A stretch of 64,000 bases of DNA from Thalassospiraceae bacterium LMO-JJ14 (GTDB lineage Bacteria > Pseudomonadota > Alphaproteobacteria > Rhodospirillales > Casp-alpha2): contig CP134604.1 in NCBI GenBank assembly GCA_021555105.2, forward strand, positions 3,583,501 through 3,647,500. The letters run 5' to 3'. Positions 18,651-29,070 of the stretch are shown one piece after another (position 1 is the stretch's first letter; every line of letters starts with the position of its first letter). The translations under genes were made by a program, and so were the position numbers. Below the pieces are notes generated by a model that saw only the letters and a list, made by a program, of their open reading frames with translations, was not told where the DNA came from and searched no databases.

Positions 18651-19842
18651 GCACGTAATCCCCTTTTCTGTATGGCCGGTTGAGCACGCGCACGCCGCCG
18701 TCTTCGATGCCGATCTCGCCGTCCGTCAGATAACAGCCGGGATCTTCCGCCCACGGATCGCCCGTCAGCTGCATGGCCCGCACCCGCGTATTGCCGCCGC
18801 ATATGGCAAAGTGCCGGCACTGGCCGCAACGCCCGCCAACCTGACGCGGCTGCGCCTTCAGTCCGGCCATGACCGGGTCGCTGGTATCTTTCCATATATC
18901 TGAGAAGGCGCGTGTCTTGACGTTCCCAAGCGAGTAGTTCCACCACATAGTATCCGGATGCACCTCGCCCAGATTATCGATGTTGGCGATATTCACACCT
19001 GACGAATTACCACCCCACTGTTCGAGCTTGGCCTGCAGATGATCTGCCTGGTCCGGAAAATGACGGCGTGCCCAATGCAGCATGTAGACCCCGTCCGCAT
19101 CGTTATTGCCGGTGACGAATTCCTTCTCGTTGCCTTCACGCAAAAGCCGCAGGCAGGTTTCGAACATCAGGTCCATGGCGCCACGGGTTGCATCCCAATG
19201 CGCATCGTCGCCGCGGTTCTTGTTCCCGCGTCCGGCGTAGTTCAGGTGCGACAGGTAAAATTTGTCGATGTCTTCATCCTCAATGAGGTGAAGCAGATCG
19301 GGCAACTGATGTGCATTGTCCAGCGTCATGGTGAACCGCAAGCCGACCTTCAAGTCATGCTTTGCGCACAGCTTCGCCGCCAACAACGACTTGTCGAAAG
19401 CCCCCGTCTGGCCGCGAAACGCATCATGCGTGGCGCCGATGCCGTCGAGGCTGATCCCGACGTAATCATATTCCGCTGCGGCGATATCCTTGATATTGGC
19501 CTCGTCGATCAGCGTGCCGTTGGTCGACAGACCTGCATAAAATCCCATCTCCTTGGCGCGGCGGGAAATCTCGAAGATATCCGGGCGCAATAACGGCTCA
19601 CCGCCCGACAGGATCAGCACACGAACACCGAACGACCACAGATCGTCCATGACACTGAAAACTTCTTTCGTGGAAAGCTCGCCCGGAAAGTTATGATCGG
19701 ACGAAATCGAATAGCAGTGCTTGCACTTCAGATTGCAGCGCCGGATCAGGTTCCAGATGACCACCGGTCCGGGCGGATTGCGCTTTGGCCCGATGGGCGT
19801 CGGCTCGAGCAGTTCCTTCATATATTGCGTGATCCGAAACAT
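18637..19842 (-). CDS. nirJ: NirJ, radical SAM enzyme of heme d1 biosynthesis
   Basis: A 401-residue radical S-adenosylmethionine protein. The [4Fe-4S]-SAM motif CNLKCKHC has C36, C40 and C43. A GGEP-type SAM-binding motif (LILSGGEPLLRPD) follows. The C-terminus carries a SPASM-like cysteine cluster, CGQCRHFAICGGNTRVRA. NirJ removes the two propionate side chains of 12,18-didecarboxysiroheme, leaving the carbonyl groups of heme d1. It starts nine bases after nirH behind a GGGGGAT site, within the nir operon, and its tail overlaps nirN. Confidence 0.95.
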   Translation of the reverse strand: MFRITQYMKELLEPTPIGPKRNPPGPVVIWNLIRRCNLKCKHCYSISSDHNFPGELSTKEVFSVMDDLWSFGVRVLILSGGEPLLRPDIFEISRRAKEMGFYAGLSTNGTLIDEANIKDIAAAEYDYVGISLDGIGATHDAFRGQTGAFDKSLLAAKLCAKHDLKVGLRFTMTLDNAHQLPDLLHLIEDEDIDKFYLSHLNYAGRGNKNRGDDAHWDATRGAMDLMFETCLRLLREGNEKEFVTGNNDADGVYMLHWARRHFPDQADHLQAKLEQWGGNSSGVNIANIDNLGEVHPDTMWWNYSLGNVKTRAFSDIWKDTSDPVMAGLKAQPRQVGGRCGQCRHFAICGGNTRVRAMQLTGDPWAEDPGCYLTDGEIGIEDGGVRVLNRPYRKGDYVHAVR

Positions 19843-19851
19843 TCTATCCCC

Positions 19852-20352
19852 CTATGCCCCAAGCCTGAGGCCGGTCTTTTTGAGTATACGTGTGCTGTAA
19901 AGGATTTCGTGGCGGCGTGCGCGCGCACCCAGCAGGCGGGCGATTTCGGCGACCTGGACTTCAACCTCGTCACGGCGGCGACCGTGCACCATTGCAAACA
20001 GATTGTAGGGCCAGTCCGGCAAGTGGCGCGGGCGGCGATAGCAATGCGAGACAAAATCCAGCGCGCCGATTTCGGCCCCGGCATCGCGGACGAACGCATC
20101 GTCCACATCCCAGACCGACATGCCGTTGGCACGGACGCCAAGCCGGTAGTGATTGGGGACAACGCCGATCCGGCGAATGACGCCGCTGTCGCGCATCCGG
20201 CGAATGCGTTCAATGACGTCGGCGGCGGAAAGGCCAAGCGCTTCAGCCACCGCATCATATGGGCGCGGGACAAGGGGCAACCCGTCCTGGGTCTCCTGAA
20301 TGATGCGTCGGTCGATCTCATCGAACGCCAGCATGCTTTTGACCTCGTTCAT
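19852..20352 (-). CDS. nirH: NirH, siroheme decarboxylase component
   Basis: A 166-residue Lrp/AsnC-like protein without a regulatory role. NirD/L/G/H together decarboxylate siroheme to 12,18-didecarboxysiroheme. The N-terminal winged-helix remnant reads FDEIDRRIIQETQDGLPLV, and the AsnC-type ligand domain contains SHCYRRPRHLPDWPYNLF, the signature of the L/H-type members. It ends with KKTGLRLGA, like the L half of the preceding fusion. The start codon overlaps the preceding stop (ATGA). By order and type this is NirH. Confidence 0.88.
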   Translation of the reverse strand: MNEVKSMLAFDEIDRRIIQETQDGLPLVPRPYDAVAEALGLSAADVIERIRRMRDSGVIRRIGVVPNHYRLGVRANGMSVWDVDDAFVRDAGAEIGALDFVSHCYRRPRHLPDWPYNLFAMVHGRRRDEVEVQVAEIARLLGARARRHEILYSTRILKKTGLRLGA

Positions 20353-21299
20353 ACTTCGACCCTGAGGCCGACATAAAATTCTTCCTGCTTCGGCATGTCG
20401 TAAACAGGCAGCCCGGTTTCGGCTTCAATCTCGGCGATCACTTCGGCGATGCGTTCCGGTTGCTCGACGGACAGGACAAACCACATATTCAGCCGATGAT
20501 CGCGGGCGTAATTATGCGCCACCTCGGGATGTGCATTAACGAGGCCGGCAACTTTCTCGAAACAATCGTCCGGCACTGCCATCGCCGCCAGTGTAACATC
20601 CCCCCCCAGTTTCTCGGCGTTGAACATCGGACCGAAACGGGACAACACACCGACATCGCAAAGATGTGCCAGCCTGCGAATAAGCTCTTCTTCTTCCATG
20701 CCGAGATTTGCCGCAGCGACCGCATACGGGGTTTCCGTAACCGGGAACCCGCCCTGCAAGCCGTTGACAATGCGGCGGTCGACAGGATCGAGCGGGATAA
20801 CGTCCGCTGAGGGAGGCTCGGCATTGTAGCGCGCACCGCATTGCTTGAAGCATTGCTTGCTGAACAGCACCGCATTCGGAAAAGAGCCGATATCCGTGTC
20901 GTTGTTGAGCCTGGTGATTTGCTGGCGCACCGTTTCACGGTCCTTGCCATGCACCATGCAAAACAGGTTAAACGGCCATAGCGGCAAACGGCGCGGGCGT
21001 TGGTAACACAAAGTCACAAAATCGAAGCTCGCCAATTTTTCGCCAAGATCATCTATCTTTTCGTCAGGCACATCCCAGACAACCATCGCATTTGCCTTGT
21101 ATCCAAGCGCGCGGTGACGGACGACCAGACCCAGACGCTTGATGACACCGTCTTTGGTCAGGCGCTCGAGGCGACGAATGACGTCTTCCTCGGCGATCCC
21201 CAGCCGGCTGGCAATTTCCTCATAGGGTGCCGCCACCAAAGGCATGCCATGAGCGACGTCGGCAAGGATACTCCGGTCAATGGGATCGAGATCTCTCAT
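20349..21299 (-). CDS. NirL-NirG fusion, siroheme decarboxylase subunits
   Basis: A 316-residue protein made of two Lrp/AsnC-like units. The first half (about 1-170) has the L/H-type signature TLCYQRPRRLPLWPFNLF and an ending FKQCGARYN. The second half (from about 180, DPVDRRIVNGLQGGFPV) has the D/G-type signature, LGGDVTLAAMAVPDD and AHNYARDHRLNMWFVLSV. Given the usual order D-L-G-H and a separate nirD just upstream, this is an in-frame joining of nirL with nirG. The better-known fusion joins nirD to nirL. Start and stop both overlap neighbours by four bases. The function, siroheme decarboxylation with NirD and NirH, is unchanged by inference. Confidence 0.85.
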   Translation of the reverse strand: MRDLDPIDRSILADVAHGMPLVAAPYEEIASRLGIAEEDVIRRLERLTKDGVIKRLGLVVRHRALGYKANAMVVWDVPDEKIDDLGEKLASFDFVTLCYQRPRRLPLWPFNLFCMVHGKDRETVRQQITRLNNDTDIGSFPNAVLFSKQCFKQCGARYNAEPPSADVIPLDPVDRRIVNGLQGGFPVTETPYAVAAANLGMEEEELIRRLAHLCDVGVLSRFGPMFNAEKLGGDVTLAAMAVPDDCFEKVAGLVNAHPEVAHNYARDHRLNMWFVLSVEQPERIAEVIAEIEAETGLPVYDMPKQEEFYVGLRVEV

Positions 21300-21742
21300 A
21301 CCGCAAATCCGAGATCAATATGATAAGCCTTGATCAGCGGTAGCTCGACCGGCTCAATTCCCGTTTCTTCGGCAATGCGCCGTAGCGTCATCAACACCGC
21401 ATCGCGGTCCTTGGCGGCTACGACGAACCACAAATTCAATCTGTGTTCACGTTCATAATTGTGGTTCACCTCAGGGCAGGCAGAAACACACCGGGCCACC
21501 TCTTCCAGCCGCTCGTCCGGCACGCACATCGCCGCAAGCGTGCTTGCACCGGCACGGTTCGGTGCAACCACCGCACCGACACGTGACAACAAGCCCTTTT
21601 CACGTAAATCGCCGACGATCCTGAGCACTTCATTTTCAGGCATCCCGACCTTCTTGCCGATTTCCGCAAACGGTCGTGGATGCAATGGAAAATCATGCTG
21701 ATAGGCGTTAATGATTCGACGCTCGGATTCATTCAACGGCAT
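21296..21742 (-). CDS. nirD: NirD, siroheme decarboxylase component
   Basis: A 148-residue Lrp/AsnC-like protein. It carries the D/G-type marks GASTLAAMCVPDERLEEVA and VNHNYEREHRLNLWFVV; the His of the HxLN region is near the siroheme in characterised homologues. It follows nirF by one base and overlaps the nirL-nirG fusion by four. Assigned as NirD rather than NirG because it is the first of the set and because the G-like unit is found in the fusion. Confidence 0.86.
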   Translation of the reverse strand: MPLNESERRIINAYQHDFPLHPRPFAEIGKKVGMPENEVLRIVGDLREKGLLSRVGAVVAPNRAGASTLAAMCVPDERLEEVARCVSACPEVNHNYEREHRLNLWFVVAAKDRDAVLMTLRRIAEETGIEPVELPLIKAYHIDLGFAV

Positions 21743-21743
21743 A

Positions 21744-22940
21744 TCACAGTCCAGTCCGGCCTGCCCGGGACGTCAGGAAAATGCCGCTCGGTTTATCCGC
21801 TTTGATGCTTTTCACGACGTTCATCGTCCGGGTGTCATAAACATCGACCCGGTCTTCGTCGCGGACCGATACCCACACCTGTTCACCGCGCGGCGTAAAT
21901 TCCATGTGCAACACAGCCTTGCCCGGCTTGTATGTCTGCACGATTTTCAGACTGGGCACATCGATCACCTGCAAGGTGTCATTCAGGGGATGCGCATAAT
22001 TCACCCAGATCTGACGCCCATCGGGCCGCGCCACGGCAAAGATCGGCTGACCATACACCGGGATATGCGCGACTTCCTTCCAGGTATTCGCATCCACGAC
22101 AAGAATTTCATGATGACCCACAGCCGGCAGGAAAAGGTAGTTCCCGGCACGCGCCCAGCCTTCTAGGTGCGGCATTTTATAAACCGGTAATTTCTGCTCG
22201 CCACGGCCATAGCCGTCGAGTATCCGCTCAACACCCTTTTCCGGCGCCCACAGATCTAGCTTGGCAAGACCGTCCTCGCCGAACAGGCCGGCGACATAAT
22301 AGCGTCCATCCGGCGTAATCAGCGCATCATAAGGATTGATGCCGACGTTTTTATATTTTGTGATTTTCGGCTGGCCGCGGCCCATGAAGTCCGCCACCCA
22401 TATCTCGCCGGCGTCCCAAAGGCTGAAAATAAACTGCTGGCCCGGCGCATCGACAAGACCGACCACCTTGGAAAGCGACCCATCGCCCATTTCGGCCGGG
22501 ATATCAGCAACGAGTTCGAGGGTTTGTGAATCGAAAACCCGCACACCGCCCGGTTTATAGTTGGACACGGCAATCAGCGTACCGTCCTGTGAGATCGCAC
22601 CGCCAATGCTGTTGCCGGACTGCACGATGCGCTTCGTTATTCTAGCCCGCAACAAATCGACCTTGGTCAGTCCCCCGTCACGGCCGAAAACATAAGCGTA
22701 GCGACCGTCCCGCGAGAAAACCGCCGACGCGTGGCTAAGATCGCCCAACCCTTCGACACGGCTCCTGGCCGTGACATCCGTGGTATCGATGATGGTGACG
22801 CTGCCCGCCGCACGTTCGATGACAATGCCGAGATCCCCGGTGCCGTATAATGCAACATCGGCATCGGACGTTGTGACGGCGCCAAACATCAGCATTACGC
22901 CAGCCGTCATAACCCGCAACAGTTCCTTGTATCCTGACAT
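21744..22940 (-). CDS. nirF: NirF, heme d1 biosynthesis protein
   Basis: A 398-residue exported beta-propeller protein related to the d1 domain of NirS but lacking a cytochrome c domain. A signal-like N-terminus (LLRVMTAGVMLMFGAVTTSDA) precedes VALYGTGDLGIVIERA. NirF is a periplasmic d1-pathway factor that binds a late precursor and interacts with NirN and NirS. Its ATG shares one base with the nirC stop (TGATG), which fixes the start; the frame open further upstream lies inside nirC. Next gene is nirD after one base. Confidence 0.93.
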   Translation of the reverse strand: MSGYKELLRVMTAGVMLMFGAVTTSDADVALYGTGDLGIVIERAAGSVTIIDTTDVTARSRVEGLGDLSHASAVFSRDGRYAYVFGRDGGLTKVDLLRARITKRIVQSGNSIGGAISQDGTLIAVSNYKPGGVRVFDSQTLELVADIPAEMGDGSLSKVVGLVDAPGQQFIFSLWDAGEIWVADFMGRGQPKITKYKNVGINPYDALITPDGRYYVAGLFGEDGLAKLDLWAPEKGVERILDGYGRGEQKLPVYKMPHLEGWARAGNYLFLPAVGHHEILVVDANTWKEVAHIPVYGQPIFAVARPDGRQIWVNYAHPLNDTLQVIDVPSLKIVQTYKPGKAVLHMEFTPRGEQVWVSVRDEDRVDVYDTRTMNVVKSIKADKPSGIFLTSRAGRTGL

Positions 22941-23305
22941 CAGTTCGGTCCTTCGTTCTTGATCTGCCGGGCGAGATAGCGTGCGTCCGAAAAACTCAGC
23001 AGGCCCTCCCACGGCGGCATGGCTTTTTCCGGATTACCAACCAAAATCATGGTGGCAATGCTGTCGATATCCTGATCGGTGAACTGCTCGGGCAGCAGCG
23101 CCGGCCCCAGCCCGCCTTGCAGCGTCATGCCATGGCACGAACCGCAGTCATGTCGCAGCAGATGATCGAGAGAGGCCTTGCGGTCTGCAGATATGGGTTC
23201 GGCATGAAGCGCGGCGGGCGTGGAAACACCAATCCACCCCAGCAGCATCAGGGCACTCAATTTAGCCCAGTTGTGCAACATTGCGCTCAGCCACGGGAGC
23301 CGCAT
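22940..23305 (-). CDS. nirC: NirC, small cytochrome c55x
   Basis: A 121-residue periplasmic monoheme cytochrome c. The hydrophobic leader LSALMLLGWIGVSTPAALHA precedes the heme site CGSCHG (C54, C57, H58), with a candidate axial Met in KAMPPW. NirC donates electrons to, or takes part in maturation of, cd1 nitrite reductase. The start at 23305 is chosen for the GGGAGAT site upstream and overlaps the end of nirE by 44 bases; a second ATG at 23281 is possible. It is coupled to nirF through TGATG. Confidence 0.87.
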   Translation of the reverse strand: MRLPWLSAMLHNWAKLSALMLLGWIGVSTPAALHAEPISADRKASLDHLLRHDCGSCHGMTLQGGLGPALLPEQFTDQDIDSIATMILVGNPEKAMPPWEGLLSFSDARYLARQIKNEGPN

Positions 23306-24074
23306 TGCATTTATCTCCCACAAGCAGGTCGGCGACATCGACGACGCGGCCGACAACAAACATTAGTGGTGACGGCAGGTTTGCTTCGCTCACACTACTG
23401 GCGATTTCGCCAAGCGTCGATACCAGAGAGCGCTGGCGCGGTGTCGTACCGTGGCTGATCGCCGCTACCGGGGTCGATGCCGGCAATCCTTGCGTCATCA
23501 GACGTACTGAAATCTGGGCCATGTTCGCTGCCCCCATGTAGATCACCAGTGTGGTATCGGGGTCCGCCAGGCCATGCCAGTCGAGATCCAGCTCCATGTC
23601 CTCACGGCAATGACCGGTGACGAATCTGACACCTGTCGATAGGCCCCGATGGGTCAACGGTATTCCAGCGGCGGTGGCACACCCCGATGCTGACGTCACG
23701 CCGGGAACAACTGCATATGTAACGCCACATTTATATAAATGGATCGCTTCTTCACTGCCGCGTCCGAACAAAAACGGGTCGCCGCCTTTCAGACGCACGA
23801 CAAGCCGGTTGCTGCGCGACAGGGAAACCAGCAATTCATTGATTTCATTTTGCGGAATGGGATGGCATTGCGGCTGCTTGCCGACGTTTATGCGTGCAAC
23901 ACCGGCGGGAATCAGCTCGAGAATTTCCGGCGACACCAACCTGTCGTAAACGACGACATCTGCTTTTCTGATAAGGTCATACGCTTTGCGGGTTAAGAGA
24001 TCGGGATCACCCGGCCCCGCGCCGACGAGATAAACTTTTGCATCTTTTTCCTGATCATGATCCGCGCGTAACAT
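23262..24074 (-). CDS. nirE: Uroporphyrinogen-III C-methyltransferase of the d1 pathway
   Basis: A 270-residue SAM-dependent methyltransferase. Motifs are VYLVGAGPGDPDLLTRKA at the N-terminus, VVYDRLVSPEIL, RLKGGDPFLFGRGSEEA and VVPGVTSASGCATAAGIPLTHRG, all standard for the SUMT family. It converts uroporphyrinogen III to precorrin-2, the entry to siroheme and heme d1. Its place directly after nirS identifies it as NirE rather than a general CobA/CysG enzyme. The start at 24074 has the weak site AGGAAT. About 78 bases separate it from nirS. Confidence 0.93.
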   Translation of the reverse strand: MLRADHDQEKDAKVYLVGAGPGDPDLLTRKAYDLIRKADVVVYDRLVSPEILELIPAGVARINVGKQPQCHPIPQNEINELLVSLSRSNRLVVRLKGGDPFLFGRGSEEAIHLYKCGVTYAVVPGVTSASGCATAAGIPLTHRGLSTGVRFVTGHCREDMELDLDWHGLADPDTTLVIYMGAANMAQISVRLMTQGLPASTPVAAISHGTTPRQRSLVSTLGEIASSVSEANLPSPLMFVVGRVVDVADLLVGDKCNAAPVAERNVAQLG

Positions 24075-24152
24075 CTTGAATTCCTTTCAGTGACGGGCGG
24101 ACGGGACCGGTGAGGGGTTGAGAACTCACCAGTCCCGCCGACCAGAACAGGC

Positions 24153-26015
<1,863 letters not shown>

Positions 26016-26029
26016 TTAACCGTGATCAA
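26016..26029. promoter_or_regulatory. FNR/Dnr-type box upstream of nirI
   Basis: TTAAC-N4-ATCAA, a good FNR/Dnr-type palindrome centred 40 bases before the nirI ATG. Together with the box at 25951 it gives each side of the divergent promoter its own site. Confidence 0.6.
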
Positions 26030-26062
26030 TGACGGCCCGCAGAAATCGCCGATACTTACGCT

Positions 26063-28132
26063 ATGGCAATATGGAAGAAGCTTAAAACGTTTGCTGCGGC
26101 AGCCCTGGTCACGGGGTGTATCGCGCCTATGGCAAACGCGGACAATCTGGCGGACGTATTTCCGAACGCCGATAAAATCAGTGCTTTCACGGGGCAACCT
26201 CCGGCGGCAACGGCTTTTATCAACGACAAGGCCGCAGGATATATTCTCTCCACAGCGGACGTCATCGGTTCAACCGGATACGGCGGAGAAATCATCGATG
26301 TCCGCGTCGGCGTCAGCACCGATGGCAATATCACCGGCGCCATCCTGCGCCGTCACAATGAACCGATCCTTGTTATCGGCATTTCCGATCAGGATCTGCA
26401 GAGGTTTGTCAGCGGTCTCAAGGGATTCAATGTACTTGCACCTGCATTGACGGGCATTGCAGGCGGCAACACCATGCCCGACGCCATTGCCGGGGCAACG
26501 ATCTCCAGCGCCGTAATTCAGGATGCCGTCGTTCGCGCCGCAAGATCCGTCTTGCGTGCACGTGCACCAGCGGCCAGCGGCTCGATCCTCAAGCGCGAAC
26601 CGTACACCAAGGCCAGTTGGCAGAGTCTTCTTGCCGATGATTCCGTGCAACACCTTGAACTGGATTTCACGGATATTGCCAAAAAGGTTCCGGACCAGAC
26701 CGGTCGCCAAGGTCTTTTTATCGATCTATATGCCGCGCTTCTGACCCCGCCCCGCATCGGTGGGAATTTACTGGGAACCCGCGACCATCAGCAGTTGTTT
26801 TCATCGCTCGGCGCTGGCGACAACGCAATCCTGATTGCCGCCAACGGCGTTTATTCATTTAAAGGACGGCAGTATCGGAAAACCGGCACGTTCGATCGGA
26901 TACAGATCGTTCAAGGCGTCCGCACCTTACAATTGCACCGTGACGCTTATACCAACATCGAAGCCCTGAAGGCCGCGGGCGCGCCGGAACTACGTGAAAT
27001 CGCGCTGTTCGTATTACCCGCAGATACCGGGTTTGATCCGCTACAACCCTGGCGGCTTGAGTTGTTCATCAATCCGGATAAGGCAATGCCGAACGGGGAA
27101 ATGCCGCCCTTCGCCCTTGAATACACCCTCCCGGACAGATACGTCATGCCGGCACCGGCATCGGCCGCCATGGAGCCGGCGGACCGTGACGCAAAGCCAC
27201 TCTGGCAACGCACCTGGGAACAGCGGCGTTTTCGCATTGCCGGCGTCCTTGCTTTACTTGCCGTTCTGACCGGCGTTCTTGTCTTTCAGGATCAACTGGT
27301 TCGCTATCGACGCTTTCGCGATACCGGGCGTCTGGCTTTCCTTGCGGTCGTTCTGGTGTGGCTGGGATGGTATGCCGGCGGGCAATTGTCGGTGCTTCAG
27401 GTTCTGACATTTGCACACGCACTATTGGGCGAATTCCGCTGGGAACACTTCCTTGTCGACCCCATGATCTTCGTTCTTTGGGGATATGTCGCTGTAACGT
27501 TGCTGTTTTGGGGGCGGGGCGTTTACTGCGGCTGGCTCTGTCCTTTCGGTGCCTTGCAGGAACTGATGAATGCGGCAGCCAGGCGCATGGGCGTGCCGCA
27601 ATTGAAAATCCCCTTCGCGGTTCACGAAAGATTGTGGGCGATTAAATACATCATTTTTCTGGGTCTGTTTGCCGCCTCGCTGCACACGATCCGCGAAGCG
27701 ACATTGCTGGCGGAAGTCGAACCCTTCAAGACGGCGATAACGATGACATTCGTCAGAAGCTGGCCTTTCGTCGTTTACGTCGCGGCATTGTTGGCGGCCG
27801 GTTTGTTTATCGAACGGTTTTTCTGCCGCTATCTCTGTCCGCTCGGCGCGGCGCTTGCGATCCCGGCCAGGCTGCGCATGTTCAACTGGCTCAGGCGGCG
27901 CCATCAGTGCGGCAGCGAGTGCCAAATTTGCAGCGAACGCTGCACTGTGCAGGCCATTCACCCAACCGGCGAGATCAACCCCAACGAATGCATCTACTGC
28001 CTCGAATGCCAGACCTATTACGTCGATGACCATATCTGTCCGCCGCTGGTGGCCAGCCGCAAAAAACGCGAACGGCGTCAGGCACTGACGGCCGGACAGG
28101 ACATCAGCGCGGAAAGGCCGGACCATGGCTGA
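26063..28132 (+). CDS. nirI: NirI, NosR/NirI-family flavo-iron-sulfur membrane protein
   Basis: A 689-residue membrane protein. The signal sequence KKLKTFAAAALVTGCIAPMA is followed by a periplasmic FMN-binding domain with a likely flavinylated threonine (T146 in AGATIS). Several transmembrane helices start near residue 390. The cytoplasmic part has two CxxxCP motifs (CGWLCPFGA and CRYLCPLGA) and ferredoxin-type clusters CGSECQICSERC and CIYCLEC. NosR and NirI carry quinol-derived electrons to periplasmic N-oxide reductases or their maturation. Because it is divergent from nirS with nirX next, it is NirI as in Paracoccus, not NosR. It overlaps the apbE-like gene by eight bases. Confidence 0.9.
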   Translation: MAIWKKLKTFAAAALVTGCIAPMANADNLADVFPNADKISAFTGQPPAATAFINDKAAGYILSTADVIGSTGYGGEIIDVRVGVSTDGNITGAILRRHNEPILVIGISDQDLQRFVSGLKGFNVLAPALTGIAGGNTMPDAIAGATISSAVIQDAVVRAARSVLRARAPAASGSILKREPYTKASWQSLLADDSVQHLELDFTDIAKKVPDQTGRQGLFIDLYAALLTPPRIGGNLLGTRDHQQLFSSLGAGDNAILIAANGVYSFKGRQYRKTGTFDRIQIVQGVRTLQLHRDAYTNIEALKAAGAPELREIALFVLPADTGFDPLQPWRLELFINPDKAMPNGEMPPFALEYTLPDRYVMPAPASAAMEPADRDAKPLWQRTWEQRRFRIAGVLALLAVLTGVLVFQDQLVRYRRFRDTGRLAFLAVVLVWLGWYAGGQLSVLQVLTFAHALLGEFRWEHFLVDPMIFVLWGYVAVTLLFWGRGVYCGWLCPFGALQELMNAAARRMGVPQLKIPFAVHERLWAIKYIIFLGLFAASLHTIREATLLAEVEPFKTAITMTFVRSWPFVVYVAALLAAGLFIERFFCRYLCPLGAALAIPARLRMFNWLRRRHQCGSECQICSERCTVQAIHPTGEINPNECIYCLECQTYYVDDHICPPLVASRKKRERRQALTAGQDISAERPDHG

Positions 28133-29069
28133 ACAGATATCCATATCGCGAAGGCGTGCCCTCACCATCCTCGCGGGCAGCGTTTACGCACTGCTTGGCG
28201 GATCATCGCGACGTGAAGACTTGTATGAATGGCGCGGAACGGCACTGGGCGCTGATGCACGGATTGTTCTCGCGCATGCCGACCGGCAGTTTGCAGACCA
28301 GACGCTTGGCGATGTCTTCCGGGAAATAGAACGGCTGGAGAATATTTTCAGTCTGTTCCGTTCCCGCTCCGCGCTCAGCAAACTGAATCAAACCGGCATG
28401 CTCCGTTCGGCACCGTTGGAACTGATCCACCTGGTGCGTCGCGCTCAGGCGATGGCTGCCATCACGGACGGCGCTTTCGACATTACCGTGCAACCCCTTT
28501 GGGAACTCTATGCCGCACATTTTCGTGCATACCCAGATGACACCGCAGGCCCGTCCATGCATGAGATCGATGCTGTCCGAAGAAGGGTCGGTTCGCACCT
28601 TGTCCGCATCGAAGGAGGCGACATCCACCTCGCGCCCGGAACGCGGCTGACGTTCAACGGTATTGCGCAGGGCTACATCACCGATCGGATCACGGCGTTA
28701 TTGAAATCACGCGGCTGGAACAACGTTCTGATCGACGCCGGAGAGATCAGAGGGCTAGGTATGCATCCCGACGGACGACCCTGGCGCATTGCCATGGCGA
28801 ACGGCATCGAGACCCTGCTCGCGGATTGCGCCATGTCCACTTCGGAGAGCGCCGGCACACGCTTCACGGCATTGGCACCGCAGCATCATTTATTTGATCC
28901 CCGCTCCGGTCTTTGCGCACCCGCCGACACGGCAATCAGCATTACCGCACGTTACGCAACCGATGCAGACGCTTTGTCGACGGCCCTTTTCGTCGCTCCG
29001 TCCGAGATGCATCGAAGAATACTTGCCCGGGTTCCGGGCGCACGCATTGTCACCGCCCGAAAGGTCTGA
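28125..29069 (+). CDS. nirX: FAD:protein FMN transferase (ApbE/NirX)
   Basis: A 314-residue exported ApbE-family protein. SRRRALTILAGSVYALLG looks like a twin-arginine or Sec signal. Family motifs are EWRGTALGADARIVL near the start, LENIFSLFRSRSALSKLN, TDGAFDITVQPLW, and LTFNGIAQGYITDRITALLK with NVLIDAGEIRGLG. ApbE proteins attach FMN covalently to Thr in the SGAT-type motif of flavoproteins. The natural target here is NirI, encoded just upstream with an eight-base overlap; this is the NirX role described in Paracoccus. Confidence 0.9.
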   Translation: MAEQISISRRRALTILAGSVYALLGGSSRREDLYEWRGTALGADARIVLAHADRQFADQTLGDVFREIERLENIFSLFRSRSALSKLNQTGMLRSAPLELIHLVRRAQAMAAITDGAFDITVQPLWELYAAHFRAYPDDTAGPSMHEIDAVRRRVGSHLVRIEGGDIHLAPGTRLTFNGIAQGYITDRITALLKSRGWNNVLIDAGEIRGLGMHPDGRPWRIAMANGIETLLADCAMSTSESAGTRFTALAPQHHLFDPRSGLCAPADTAISITARYATDADALSTALFVAPSEMHRRILARVPGARIVTARKV

Positions 29070-29070
29070 A

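Noticed and set aside
26063-28132. NosR as identity of the flavo-iron-sulfur protein
   Set aside because: No nos genes are present; it is divergent from nirS and followed by an apbE-type gene, which is the nirI-nirX arrangement.
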